This document shows positions 39,898 to 48,097 of a stretch of DNA of 64,000 nucleotides, one piece after another. Position numbers and translations under genes: made by a program. The notes beneath the pieces are model-generated. The model was given only the letters and a program-made list of their open reading frames with translations, made no database searches and was not told the DNA's origin. The first letter of the stretch is position 1, and every line of letters starts with the position of its first letter. The stretch is from positions 372,001 to 436,000 of the forward strand of contig NZ_CP020562.1 in the NCBI RefSeq assembly GCF_002082565.1, in the 5' to 3' direction. The DNA comes from Halomonas sp. GT. GTDB taxonomy: Bacteria > Pseudomonadota > Gammaproteobacteria > Pseudomonadales > Halomonadaceae.

Positions 39898-41198
39898 GTG
39901 AAATTATTCGCCGCGACCCACGTCGTGAGTGGATCGCCCGAAACCGTCTGCACCCCGACAACGCCGCGGTGCTGGCCGCTCTTGGTGTAAACAGGGGCGG
40001 CGGAGCGGTCAGCGAATGGGTGGGGCCCAACGGCGTGGTGCGTAAGAATCCTCGCGCTATTGGCTTTATCGGCCCCAATGGCGTTAAACGAATTGATCGT
40101 AGCGGCCTCCAGCAAGGAGGGCATTCCAGCGCGGCAACCGCCGTGGCTAGCGATAGCCGCCGTACAGTGACTATTGATCAGCCCGCTTTTCTAGTGGCCG
40201 TGGTACCTGACCTGATCGGTGGACGCCTTTCTAGCCATGATAAGGATCTGCTGGGACTAGCCAGACGCGTGGCGGATGCCGACGCCGAACAGCCAGGCGC
40301 CGTGGTGGCGATCCTGTTTGGTGAGCATAAAGGCGAGGGAGGCGGCGAGCTTAAGAAGCAAGCGCTGGGCGAAGCTGGGATTGATCGCGTCGTACATCTT
40401 GATGATGAGCTTTACGCTGGGTTTGCTCCCGAGGCACGGCTGGCGGTGTTAAGTGCCGTCGAACGTGAGATGACGCCGCGTTTCTGGCTGTTGCCGGACT
40501 CCCCTCTAGGCGGAGCTGATCTGGGGCGGCGGCTTGCCTTACGCCTGGGTGAACGCGCTGCTACAGGGGTGTGGCAGATTGAAGCTGACGATGAGGCACC
40601 TCTGGGCTGGCAGTGCACTGCCCGTGGCGCCGCTGGAAGTTTGGATATCCAGCGCCCTCTGCCACGGGTTGCCCTGGCGTTGGCCGAGTGCGCCGAACCG
40701 GTGGATGAGACGCGTCATGTGGCCGAACACCTGACCTTGGCAGCGTCCATTCCCACCACTCTATCGCGCATTGAAGACCTGGGACAGGTGGCTGTAGACC
40801 CCGCTGGCGTGGCGTTAGCCGAGGCTGAGTTCATCCTCTCTGGTGGCAATGGCGTTAAACAGTGGGACGCCTTCCATCATGCTGCGAGAGTGCTGGGCGC
40901 TACCGAAGGGGCTTCGCGTGTCGCGGTAGATGACGGCTTTATGGCCCGCGATCGTCAGGTGGGCGCGACCGGCACTTGGGTGACCGCCCGAGTCTATATG
41001 GCGGTGGGTATTTCAGGCGCTATTCAGCACCTACAGGGCATTCAGCGCTGTGACAAGGTGGTAGCGATCAATCTCGATCCGGGGTGCGACATCATCAAGC
41101 GCGCTGATTTGGCGGTGATTGGCGACAGTACGCAAATTCTTGCTGCGTTAGTAGCCATGGTAGAACAGCAGCGAGGAGGGCAATGCGATGCGGCCTGA
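39894..41198 (+). CDS. etfA: Electron transfer flavoprotein alpha subunit (Dgc-linked)
   Basis: 434 residues, longer than housekeeping EtfA (about 310). The C-terminal part holds the FAD-binding domain (LSGGNGVKQWDAFHHAARVLGA, QVGATGTWVTARVYMAVGISGAIQHLQGI, INLDPGCDIIKRADLAVIGD). The first 80 residues are an extension with a repeated IGPNGVKR-like motif (VGPNGVVRKNPRA, then FIGPNGVKRIDR). Carries electrons from dimethylglycine and possibly sarcosine oxidation. Translationally coupled to both dgcB and etfB. Confidence 0.92.
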   Translation: MSEIIRRDPRREWIARNRLHPDNAAVLAALGVNRGGGAVSEWVGPNGVVRKNPRAIGFIGPNGVKRIDRSGLQQGGHSSAATAVASDSRRTVTIDQPAFLVAVVPDLIGGRLSSHDKDLLGLARRVADADAEQPGAVVAILFGEHKGEGGGELKKQALGEAGIDRVVHLDDELYAGFAPEARLAVLSAVEREMTPRFWLLPDSPLGGADLGRRLALRLGERAATGVWQIEADDEAPLGWQCTARGAAGSLDIQRPLPRVALALAECAEPVDETRHVAEHLTLAASIPTTLSRIEDLGQVAVDPAGVALAEAEFILSGGNGVKQWDAFHHAARVLGATEGASRVAVDDGFMARDRQVGATGTWVTARVYMAVGISGAIQHLQGIQRCDKVVAINLDPGCDIIKRADLAVIGDSTQILAALVAMVEQQRGGQCDAA

Positions 41199-42030
41199 AC
41201 AACAGCAAAAACAACAGCAACAGAGAATCGACGTGTCGGTGCTGGTTTCTATCGGCCGTCACCCTATAACCGGCCGTTCGAGGCGCGCCGAGCAGGATGC
41301 ACGGGGGCTGGAGCTTGCGCTGTCCATGGAAGCCGAACTGCCGGGCACCCGGATTAGCGTACTGCATGCTGGTTCACAGGATGTTGACAGCGAGGTAGCC
41401 CTGCGTAGTTACTTGGGTATGGCTACAGGCGTTGGTATGGGGCTTGAGTCTATGACCTTGCTGGAGCAGCCTGATGGCAGCGATGCCATTCTACCGCTGG
41501 TGGAACATTTAGCCGCTACCTCGCCCCAGCTAGTGATCACCGGCGCCCGGGCAGAGCGCGGAGAAGGTTCTGGGCTTTTGCCCTATGCGCTGGCAGAACA
41601 TCTCGGTTGGCCGTTAGTGAATAGCTTGGCGTCCATAGAGAAGGTGGAAAATGGCGTGGTAACGCTTCTTCAGGCGCTGCCGCGGGGGCAGCGTCGCCGT
41701 CTCAAGGTGCGCCTGCCTGCTATCATCAGCGTGGATGAAGCAGCGCCGGCGGCGCGCCAGAGCGCCTTTGGCCCGGCTCGTCGAGCTACCTTCTCGGTGT
41801 CATCCACTACCTCAGAAGCCGATAGTGAGCTGGCCCAGTGGCACTTGAGCCCCGCACGCAAACGGCCTAAGCGTCTGAAGATCATCAAAGCCGCCTCAGC
41901 TAGAGATCGTTTCAAAGCGGCGGCTTCCAAAGCCGAGGGCAAGGGCGGGCAAGTGCTCACCGACGTCACCCCCGAGCAGGGCGCCGAGGCGATCTACAAG
42001 CTACTCAAGGAAGAGGACGTGCTGCGCTGA
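41188..42030 (+). CDS. etfB: Electron transfer flavoprotein beta subunit (Dgc-linked)
   Basis: 280 residues, overlapping etfA by 11 bp. It has the AMP-binding ETF beta pattern (ISVLHAGSQDVDSEVALRSYLGMATGVG; VITGARAERGEGSGLLPYALAEHLGWP). The extreme N terminus is glutamine-rich (QQQKQQQQ), an unusual low-complexity start; a later start would not change the fold. Partner of the preceding EtfA. Confidence 0.9.
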   Translation: MRPEQQQKQQQQRIDVSVLVSIGRHPITGRSRRAEQDARGLELALSMEAELPGTRISVLHAGSQDVDSEVALRSYLGMATGVGMGLESMTLLEQPDGSDAILPLVEHLAATSPQLVITGARAERGEGSGLLPYALAEHLGWPLVNSLASIEKVENGVVTLLQALPRGQRRRLKVRLPAIISVDEAAPAARQSAFGPARRATFSVSSTTSEADSELAQWHLSPARKRPKRLKIIKAASARDRFKAAASKAEGKGGQVLTDVTPEQGAEAIYKLLKEEDVLR

Positions 42031-42063
42031 AGCCTTTTGATCAAGGCATGTTAGTAATCTTAA

Positions 42064-42092
42064 AGCCCGCCCTTTATTGGCGGGTTTCTTGT
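42064..42092 (+). terminator. Terminator after etfB
   Basis: CCCGCC and GGCGGG (6-bp stem, loop CTTTATT) followed by TTTCTTGTT. Ends the dipeptidase-to-etfB operon. Confidence 0.75.
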
Positions 42093-42171
42093 TATCTATT
42101 TTTTATCACTGAGTCTTTATGTTCGAAGTCTTTATGTTCTCTGTCGTTATCTTCTTCTATGACGTTATGAG

Positions 42172-43059
42172 CTATTTGCCAGCAAAGCCAGGATAAATCC
42201 GCAGGCGCTGCCTTTCTCGGTGTAATCCCATCCAGGCGTGTAGCACTAGCACCGTAATGACGATGATCCCGCCCAGTAGCGTTGATGCCGTCGGCGTCTC
42301 GCCTAGTAGCCACCAAACCCATAGTGTTCCCAATGCAGTTTCCACCAGATAAAACAGTGCCACCTCGGTAGACGGCAAGTAACGGGTGGCGCTATTGATC
42401 AGCACCGTGGCTAGGGGCATCTGCACTAGCCCCATCAGTGCCAGTACGCCATAACGCTCGGCATCAAGCGCCAGCGGCGAAGCCATGGGCAGAGCAATTG
42501 CTGCTGAGAGCAGGCCACCACCAGCAATCACCGTCATGGGGTCAATGGCTGGATAGCGGCGTAGCAGGGTCAGGTTGCCGCCGATGGCCGCCGCGGCCGT
42601 TAAGGCATACAGGTTGCCCACCAGCATTCCCATGGCTCCCTCGCCCAAGAACACCAACCCCATACCCAACATGCAGACGGCAATGGCTAGCAACGTTCTT
42701 AGCGGCACCTTTTCATGTAGGAAAACTCGTGAAAACAGTGCGGCAAACAGTGGCGCTGTGCTCAGTATTACTACCACGTTGGCCACATTGGCGTTCATCA
42801 CGGCTAGCACGAAGAGGCTCGACATTAGACCCAGCAGCAGCGCTGAGGCGAGTGACGAAAACGGATGGCTTCTCAGCGTCCCTAATCGACTACCCACACA
42901 GCACAGGACTCCCAGTACGCAGAACATCAAAAAACCACGCCAGAATACGATGGTCCAGCCATCGGTATTGGCTAGGCGGATCAGCAGACCGTCGAAACTG
43001 AGAAACACCACACCCAGTATCACCATGGCCAGACCGCGCTGGTAAGAATTTGACTGCAT
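42172..43059 (-). CDS. EamA/DMT family transporter
   Basis: 295 residues with ten transmembrane helices in two EamA repeats (first about 8-140, second about 155-282). Inner membrane; such carriers move metabolites such as amino acids outward or inward. Substrate unknown. It is convergent with etfB and lies behind the BCCT gene (68 bp gap) on the same strand, so the two may be co-transcribed. Confidence 0.88.
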   Translation of the reverse strand: MQSNSYQRGLAMVILGVVFLSFDGLLIRLANTDGWTIVFWRGFLMFCVLGVLCCVGSRLGTLRSHPFSSLASALLLGLMSSLFVLAVMNANVANVVVILSTAPLFAALFSRVFLHEKVPLRTLLAIAVCMLGMGLVFLGEGAMGMLVGNLYALTAAAAIGGNLTLLRRYPAIDPMTVIAGGGLLSAAIALPMASPLALDAERYGVLALMGLVQMPLATVLINSATRYLPSTEVALFYLVETALGTLWVWWLLGETPTASTLLGGIIVITVLVLHAWMGLHRERQRLRIYPGFAGK

Positions 43060-43126
43060 TGTCGTTGTTCCTGGTCGGTAAAGGAGGGCAACCGCCTGCT
43101 GGTTGGGCGGGCGGTTGCGGGGGAGA

Positions 43127-44707
43127 TTACTTGGCGGTTTTGGGTATCGCGTTAAGCTGTCGCCACTCCTTATTAAGGCCTACGTAAAGGCTGACGCACA
43201 TTATTAACAGTACCAGTGTGAAGGGCAGTCCTGTGGCTACCGCGCCTGCCTGAAGCGCACTGAGTGCGGTGCTACCGCCGCCATACAACAGCACACCCGC
43301 AATGACACCTTCAAGTGCGGCCCAGAAAACACGCTGGCCCTTAGGGGCATCGGTTTTGCCTCCGGCCGTGATGTTATCGATTACCAACGAGCCGGAGTCT
43401 GATGAAGTGATGAAGAAAACCAACACCAGAATAATGGCTAGTGTTGACGTTATGCTGGTGAGAGGCAACTGTTCCAGCATATGGAACATGGCAAGTGAAA
43501 CATCACCAATGCCGTTGGCCAATTCGCCTACGCCGTTAGTTGCCTGAAAAAGCGCTGTGCCGCCGAAGGCGCTCATCCAAACCAGCGTGACTAGCGTTGG
43601 CACCAGCAGTACGGCAATTAGAAACTCCCGAACGGTGCGACCACGCGATACGCGAGCGATAAACATGCCGACAAACGGAGACCAGGAGATCCACCACGCC
43701 CAGTAAAAGATGGTCCAGCCGTGATACCAGGTGTCATCCTCGCGGCCAATCCAGTTCGACAGCGGCAAAAGGTGGCTTACATAGTCTAGCGTTGTGGTGC
43801 CAATCCCTGTCAATATCATCAGGGTAGGGCCTGCTATCACAATAAATAGAAGCAGTATCGCCGCGATGATCATATTAATGTTTGAGAATAGCTTTACGCC
43901 CCCGTCGATACCCCGCCATACCGAGAATAGTGCAATCACCGTGACCACTAGGATAATCGCCAGCTGAGTACCAATAGTGTTGGGGATGCCAAACAGATAG
44001 GCGAGCCCACCTGCTGCTTGGGTAGCGCCAAAGCCAAGCGAGGTGGCGAGGCCGAAAATGGTGGCGAGTACGGCAAGAATATCGATGATATGACCTGCCC
44101 AGCCGCGGGTATGCTCACCTAGAAGTGGATAAAAGGCGGAGCGAAGCGTGAGTGGCAAGCCCTTATTATAGGCAAAGAACGCCAGCGAGAGTGCGACGAC
44201 TGCGTAGATTGCCCAGGGGTGCAGCCCCCAATGGAACATGGTTGCGCCCATGGCGGCACTGGCGCCTTCCGGGGTACCTGCTGGGGCATTTAGGGGCGTA
44301 CCGTACCAGTTGGTGTAGTAGGCCACCGGCTCAGCAACGCTCCAGAACATCAGGCCGATACCCATGCCCGCCGCAAATAGCATGGCGAACCAGGAGGTGC
44401 GCGAGTACTCCGGCTTGGCATCGCTGCCGCCCAAACGAATTCGCCCGAGTGGCAAGCAGATCAGTACGAGGCAGAACACCACAAAGGTATTGCCTGCAAT
44501 CATAAACAGCCAGTCAAAGTGTTCAATTGACCAGTTCTTGGCAAGCCCAAGATGCGAATTAGCGGCATCCGGGTAAATAAGAGCGTAAAGAATGAATAGC
44601 AGAATGGCGAGAGCGGAGAGTGGGAATACGGGGTTATGAAAATCTAACCCCATTATCTGAGTATTGTCCTGTCCGGGCGACAGGACAGGATCGTCATTGT
44701 TCTTCAT
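43127..44707 (-). CDS. BCCT family betaine/choline/carnitine-type transporter
   Basis: 526 residues, 12 transmembrane helices. It has the family signature FAAGMGIGLMFWSVAEP and the tryptophan-rich helix WTIFYWAWWISWSPFVGMFIARVSRGRT. The GMGIG helix-3 motif fits sodium-coupled BetP-type members rather than the CaiT exchanger. After the last helix only about 17 residues remain (GLNKEWRQLNAIPKTAK), so the long C-terminal osmosensing tail of BetP is absent, favouring constant uptake for catabolism. It is divergent from fdhA. Confidence 0.92.
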   Translation of the reverse strand: MKNNDDPVLSPGQDNTQIMGLDFHNPVFPLSALAILLFILYALIYPDAANSHLGLAKNWSIEHFDWLFMIAGNTFVVFCLVLICLPLGRIRLGGSDAKPEYSRTSWFAMLFAAGMGIGLMFWSVAEPVAYYTNWYGTPLNAPAGTPEGASAAMGATMFHWGLHPWAIYAVVALSLAFFAYNKGLPLTLRSAFYPLLGEHTRGWAGHIIDILAVLATIFGLATSLGFGATQAAGGLAYLFGIPNTIGTQLAIILVVTVIALFSVWRGIDGGVKLFSNINMIIAAILLLFIVIAGPTLMILTGIGTTTLDYVSHLLPLSNWIGREDDTWYHGWTIFYWAWWISWSPFVGMFIARVSRGRTVREFLIAVLLVPTLVTLVWMSAFGGTALFQATNGVGELANGIGDVSLAMFHMLEQLPLTSITSTLAIILVLVFFITSSDSGSLVIDNITAGGKTDAPKGQRVFWAALEGVIAGVLLYGGGSTALSALQAGAVATGLPFTLVLLIMCVSLYVGLNKEWRQLNAIPKTAK

Positions 44708-44796
44708 TAGGTGTCCTTGGTAGCTATTGTTAGATGTCGGCTATGCGCCCGCATTGCCGACACAGCGAATTGTTGGGCCTGTTTCAGGGGAAGAGT

Positions 44797-44815
44797 GTCG
44801 TGAAAGCGACCTCTA
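44797..44815 (+). promoter_or_regulatory. Candidate operator between BCCT and fdhA
   Basis: GTCG-TGAAAG-CGAC (44797-44810) followed by CTCTA. It shares the GTCG-N6-CGAC layout with 34045-34060 and the word AGCGACCTCTA with 32579-32589. Suggests one common regulator, likely GbdR; inferred. Confidence 0.35.
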
Positions 44816-44951
44816 GCTATTCGTCCTGACTAGGATGTCTTGAATAGATATGTGAGTGCCTTTGTGGGGTAAGTCCTTAGGCACGGAGGGGATAGGGTGG
44901 GAAAGCACAATCCACCATCAAGCGCACAACAATAAACAACAGGAGCTAGCC

Positions 44952-46145
44952 ATGAATGCAGCCAACCGCGGAGTGGTCTATAAAGGGCCGGGTGAAGTCG
45001 CCGTCGAATCTATTGCCTATCCTGAGCTCGCCATCGGTAATCGAAAGTGTGAGCACGGCGTAATTCTTAAAGTCGTCACCACCAACATCTGTGGCAGCGA
45101 CCAGCATATGGTGCGCGGCCGCACTACTGCGCCATCCGGTTTGGTGCTGGGTCACGAAATCACCGGCTTGGTGGTCGAGTGTGGCCGCGACGTCGAATTT
45201 ATCCAGCCCGGCGATCTAGTCTCTGTGCCGTTTAATATTGCCTGCGGTCGCTGCCGTAACTGTAAAGAAGGCCGTACCGGCATCTGCCTTAACGTGAACC
45301 CCTCTCGTCCGGGGGCTGCTTATGGCTATGTCGATATGGGTGGCTGGGTGGGTGGCCAGACCGAATATGTCATGGTTCCCTACGCGGACTTCAATCTGCT
45401 GAAGTTCCCGGACACCGATCAAGCGATGGAGAAAATCAAAGATTTAACCCTGCTTTCTGATATCTTCCCCACCGGCTTCCACGGTTGCGTTACTGCTGGT
45501 GTTGGCCCCGGCAGTACTGTCTATATTGCGGGTGCTGGCCCTGTGGGTCTGGCGGCGGCAGTTTCTGCTCAGTTGCTTGGCGCGGCTTGTGTGATTGTCG
45601 GCGATATGGTCGAAGACCGTTTAGCCCAAGCGAGAAGCTTTGGCTGCGAGACCATTGACCTGACCCAGGACGGCGATATGGCCGATAAGATTGAGGTGAT
45701 TCTCGGCGAGCGTGAAGTCGATGCCTTTGTCGACTGCGTTGGTTTCGAAGCCCACGCCTGCGGCTGCAACCATGGTAAAGAAGCACCTGCAACTGTGCTT
45801 AACTCGGCGATGTCGCTGACTCGCGCGGGCGGCCAAATCGGTATTCCTGGCCTGTATGTGACCGAAGACCCAGGTGCCGCTGATGATGCCGCCAAGCAAG
45901 GTGCTTTGAGCATGCGCTTTGGCCTCGGCTGGGCCAAATCCCACAGTTTTCATACCGGACAGTGCCCGGTAATGAAGTACCACCGCCCGCTGATGCAGGC
46001 TATTCTGTTCGGTAAAGTTAAGATCGCCGATGCGGTAAATGTACAGATGATCACTCTGGATCAGGCGCCCCAAGGATATGCCGACTTCGATGGCGGAGCC
46101 GCCAAGAAATTTGTCATTGATCCCCACGGCAGTGTGCCTGCATGA
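44952..46145 (+). CDS. fdhA: Glutathione-independent formaldehyde dehydrogenase
   Basis: 397 residues, a zinc medium-chain dehydrogenase of the Pseudomonas PFDH type that oxidises formaldehyde to formate with tightly bound NAD. Catalytic zinc residues in TNICGSDQH and GHEITG, structural zinc cysteines in CGRCRNCKEGRTGIC, Rossmann motif VYIAGAGPVGLAAA. A CAGGAG site precedes ATG 44952. It detoxifies formaldehyde released by the betaine demethylases around it; an fdhA also lies in the Pseudomonas betaine/sox cluster. Confidence 0.95.
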   Translation: MNAANRGVVYKGPGEVAVESIAYPELAIGNRKCEHGVILKVVTTNICGSDQHMVRGRTTAPSGLVLGHEITGLVVECGRDVEFIQPGDLVSVPFNIACGRCRNCKEGRTGICLNVNPSRPGAAYGYVDMGGWVGGQTEYVMVPYADFNLLKFPDTDQAMEKIKDLTLLSDIFPTGFHGCVTAGVGPGSTVYIAGAGPVGLAAAVSAQLLGAACVIVGDMVEDRLAQARSFGCETIDLTQDGDMADKIEVILGEREVDAFVDCVGFEAHACGCNHGKEAPATVLNSAMSLTRAGGQIGIPGLYVTEDPGAADDAAKQGALSMRFGLGWAKSHSFHTGQCPVMKYHRPLMQAILFGKVKIADAVNVQMITLDQAPQGYADFDGGAAKKFVIDPHGSVPA

Positions 46146-46176
46146 GGCGGAAGCACCTGCCCGCCCGCAGGGGATA

Positions 46177-46289
46177 CGAGATAGATAGTTCGAGATAGAT
46201 AGTTCGAGATAGATAGCTCGAAACAGATAGTCAGAAATAGGTAGTTAGAAATAGATAGATCGAAAATAGATAATTCAGGATAGATAGTA
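46177..46289. repeat. 14-bp tandem repeat array after fdhA
   Basis: Eight degenerate copies of CGAGATAGATAGTT (46177-46190, 46191-46204, 46205-46218 nearly identical; later copies diverge; one copy is 15 bp). It starts 31 nt past the fdhA stop and ends just before the terminator. Period 14 and stops in frame argue against coding. Confidence 0.9.
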
Positions 46290-46298
46290 AGACCCTAG

Positions 46299-46326
46299 AC
46301 GGCACCCCGCGGGGTGCCGTCTTCGT
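46299..46326 (+). terminator. Terminator after fdhA
   Basis: ACGGCACCCC (46299-46308) and GGGGTGCCGT (46311-46320) with a minimal loop, followed by CTTCGTT. Strong GC stem directly behind the 14-bp array. Confidence 0.75.
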
Positions 46327-46367
46327 TCATTCGGTATACCGCCGATCAAGATAATAATGAGTGACCC

Positions 46368-48086
46368 ATGACCGTCCAGACCGTGACCCCCAAGCGCCGC
46401 TTTCGCGGCAAGCCCCGCGGCCGTGAACTCGATCCCATCCGTCTTGAGGGATTGCGTGAACTGCTGGGCGATGAACGCAACGATGCCGCATTGCGTCGAC
46501 GCGATTTATTAATCGAACACCTGCATGCTCTTCAGGATGCCCGAGGGCATTTATTGTTGGCAGACCTGCGTGCCCTGGCGGCTTATATGAACCTGCCTAT
46601 GGCAGCGATCTATGAGACAGCAACCTTTTATGCTCACTTCGACGTCATCCATGACGATCAGGACGTACCCCCAGCGTTGACCATCCGCGTTTGTGACTCT
46701 CTGGCTTGCCAGTTAGCTGGCGCTGAGGCGCTTAAAGCGCAGTTGGAAGCAAACGCCGATATCGAGCAGGTGCGGGTGTTGCGCGCGCCATGCATGGGGC
46801 GCTGCGACACAGCACCCGTAGTGGAGGTAGGCCATCACCACTTAGGTCGAGCCGATGCGGCTCAAGTTCAGGCAGCCATCGATGGCGATAACACTCACCC
46901 TGAACCTATTGACTGGCAACGACTTGATAATTATCGCAGCGAGGGTGGTTTTGCATTGCTCCAGGCTTGCCGCAGCGGGGAAGTGACGGTTGAAGCATTG
47001 ATGGAAGCGATGCAGCAGGCCAACCTCCGCGGTTTAGGGGGCGCGGGTTTTCCTACGTTTAAGAAATGGCACTTTGTGCGTCAGGAGGCTGGCCCCCGCT
47101 ACTGTGCCATCAATGCTGATGAGGGCGAACCCGGTACCTTTAAGGACCGTTATTATCTGGAGCGTTCGCCGCACCAGTTTCTTGAAGGTGCCTTGGTCAG
47201 TGCTTGGGCGGTAGACGCTGAGGCGCTGTATATCTACCTACGTGATGAGTATCCAGCGTTACATGTCGTGCTGCGCGAGGCGATTGGCGAGCTTGAGGCC
47301 GCTGGCCTAGTGGCGCCGGGATATATCGTGCTGCGCCGCGGAGCGGGGGCTTACATCTGTGGCGAAGAGTCGGCGATGATTGAGTCCCTGGAAGGCAAGC
47401 CAGGCAAGCCCCGCCATCGTCCTCCGTTTGTGGCTCAGAAAGGGCTCTTTGACCGCCCAACGCTGGTCAATAACGTCGAGACCGTCTACTGGATTCCGAT
47501 GATTTGGCAGCGTGGCGCGGAGGCCTTCTCCAGTCAGGGCCGCCATGGCCGCGTGGGGCTGCGCAGTTTCTCGGTTTCGGGGCGAGTTAAGCAGCCTGGC
47601 GTTTATCTGGCGCCTGCTGGCATCACGTTAAGCGAGTTAATTGACGAGTATTGTGGCGGCATGGCGGAAGGTCACCGCTTGGCGGCTTATCTACCTGGTG
47701 GCGCCTCTGGTGGCATTCTGCCCGCCACTAAAGCCAATATTCCTCTCGACTTCGATACCCTCCAGGAGCACGGCTGTTTTATTGGCTCAGCCGCGGTGAT
47801 CGTGCTTTCCGATCAGGACAATATGCGTGGGATTGCTATCAACCTACTGGCTTTCTTTGCCGATGAGTCCTGTGGTCAATGCACGCCGTGCCGGGTGGGA
47901 ACAGAAAAAATGCTGACGCTGCTTGAGCGTAATGAATGGGACGCTGGGCTTATGACGCAGCTTTCCCAAGTGATGATAGATGCCTCTATTTGCGGGCTGG
48001 GTCAGGCGGCACCTAACCCAGTATTAGGCTTGCTCAAGGATTTTCGCAGTGAACTGGCTGCCCAGAGCGTTATTGTCAAGGGATAA
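46368..48086 (+). CDS. NAD-dependent formate dehydrogenase beta subunit (NuoE-NuoF fusion)
   Basis: 572 residues. The N-terminal part (about 25-165) is NuoE/FdsG-like with 2Fe-2S cysteines in RVCDSLAC and APCMGRCD; the rest is NuoF/FdsB-like with the FMN/NAD region (LRGLGGAGFPTFKKW, NADEGEPGTFKDR, GAGAYICGEESA) and the 4Fe-4S motif ESCGQCTPCRVGTE plus ICGLG. In FdsGBA enzymes these are two proteins; the fused form of the same length is known from Methylobacterium FDH1. It passes electrons from the alpha subunit to NAD. Followed 11 bp later by the alpha gene. Confidence 0.92.
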   Translation: MTVQTVTPKRRFRGKPRGRELDPIRLEGLRELLGDERNDAALRRRDLLIEHLHALQDARGHLLLADLRALAAYMNLPMAAIYETATFYAHFDVIHDDQDVPPALTIRVCDSLACQLAGAEALKAQLEANADIEQVRVLRAPCMGRCDTAPVVEVGHHHLGRADAAQVQAAIDGDNTHPEPIDWQRLDNYRSEGGFALLQACRSGEVTVEALMEAMQQANLRGLGGAGFPTFKKWHFVRQEAGPRYCAINADEGEPGTFKDRYYLERSPHQFLEGALVSAWAVDAEALYIYLRDEYPALHVVLREAIGELEAAGLVAPGYIVLRRGAGAYICGEESAMIESLEGKPGKPRHRPPFVAQKGLFDRPTLVNNVETVYWIPMIWQRGAEAFSSQGRHGRVGLRSFSVSGRVKQPGVYLAPAGITLSELIDEYCGGMAEGHRLAAYLPGGASGGILPATKANIPLDFDTLQEHGCFIGSAAVIVLSDQDNMRGIAINLLAFFADESCGQCTPCRVGTEKMLTLLERNEWDAGLMTQLSQVMIDASICGLGQAAPNPVLGLLKDFRSELAAQSVIVKG

Positions 48087-48097
48087 GGGAGATCAGC

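Noticed and set aside
46177..46289. CRISPR array
   Set aside because: Units are 14 bp with no spacers and no cas genes nearby; it is a simple tandem repeat.
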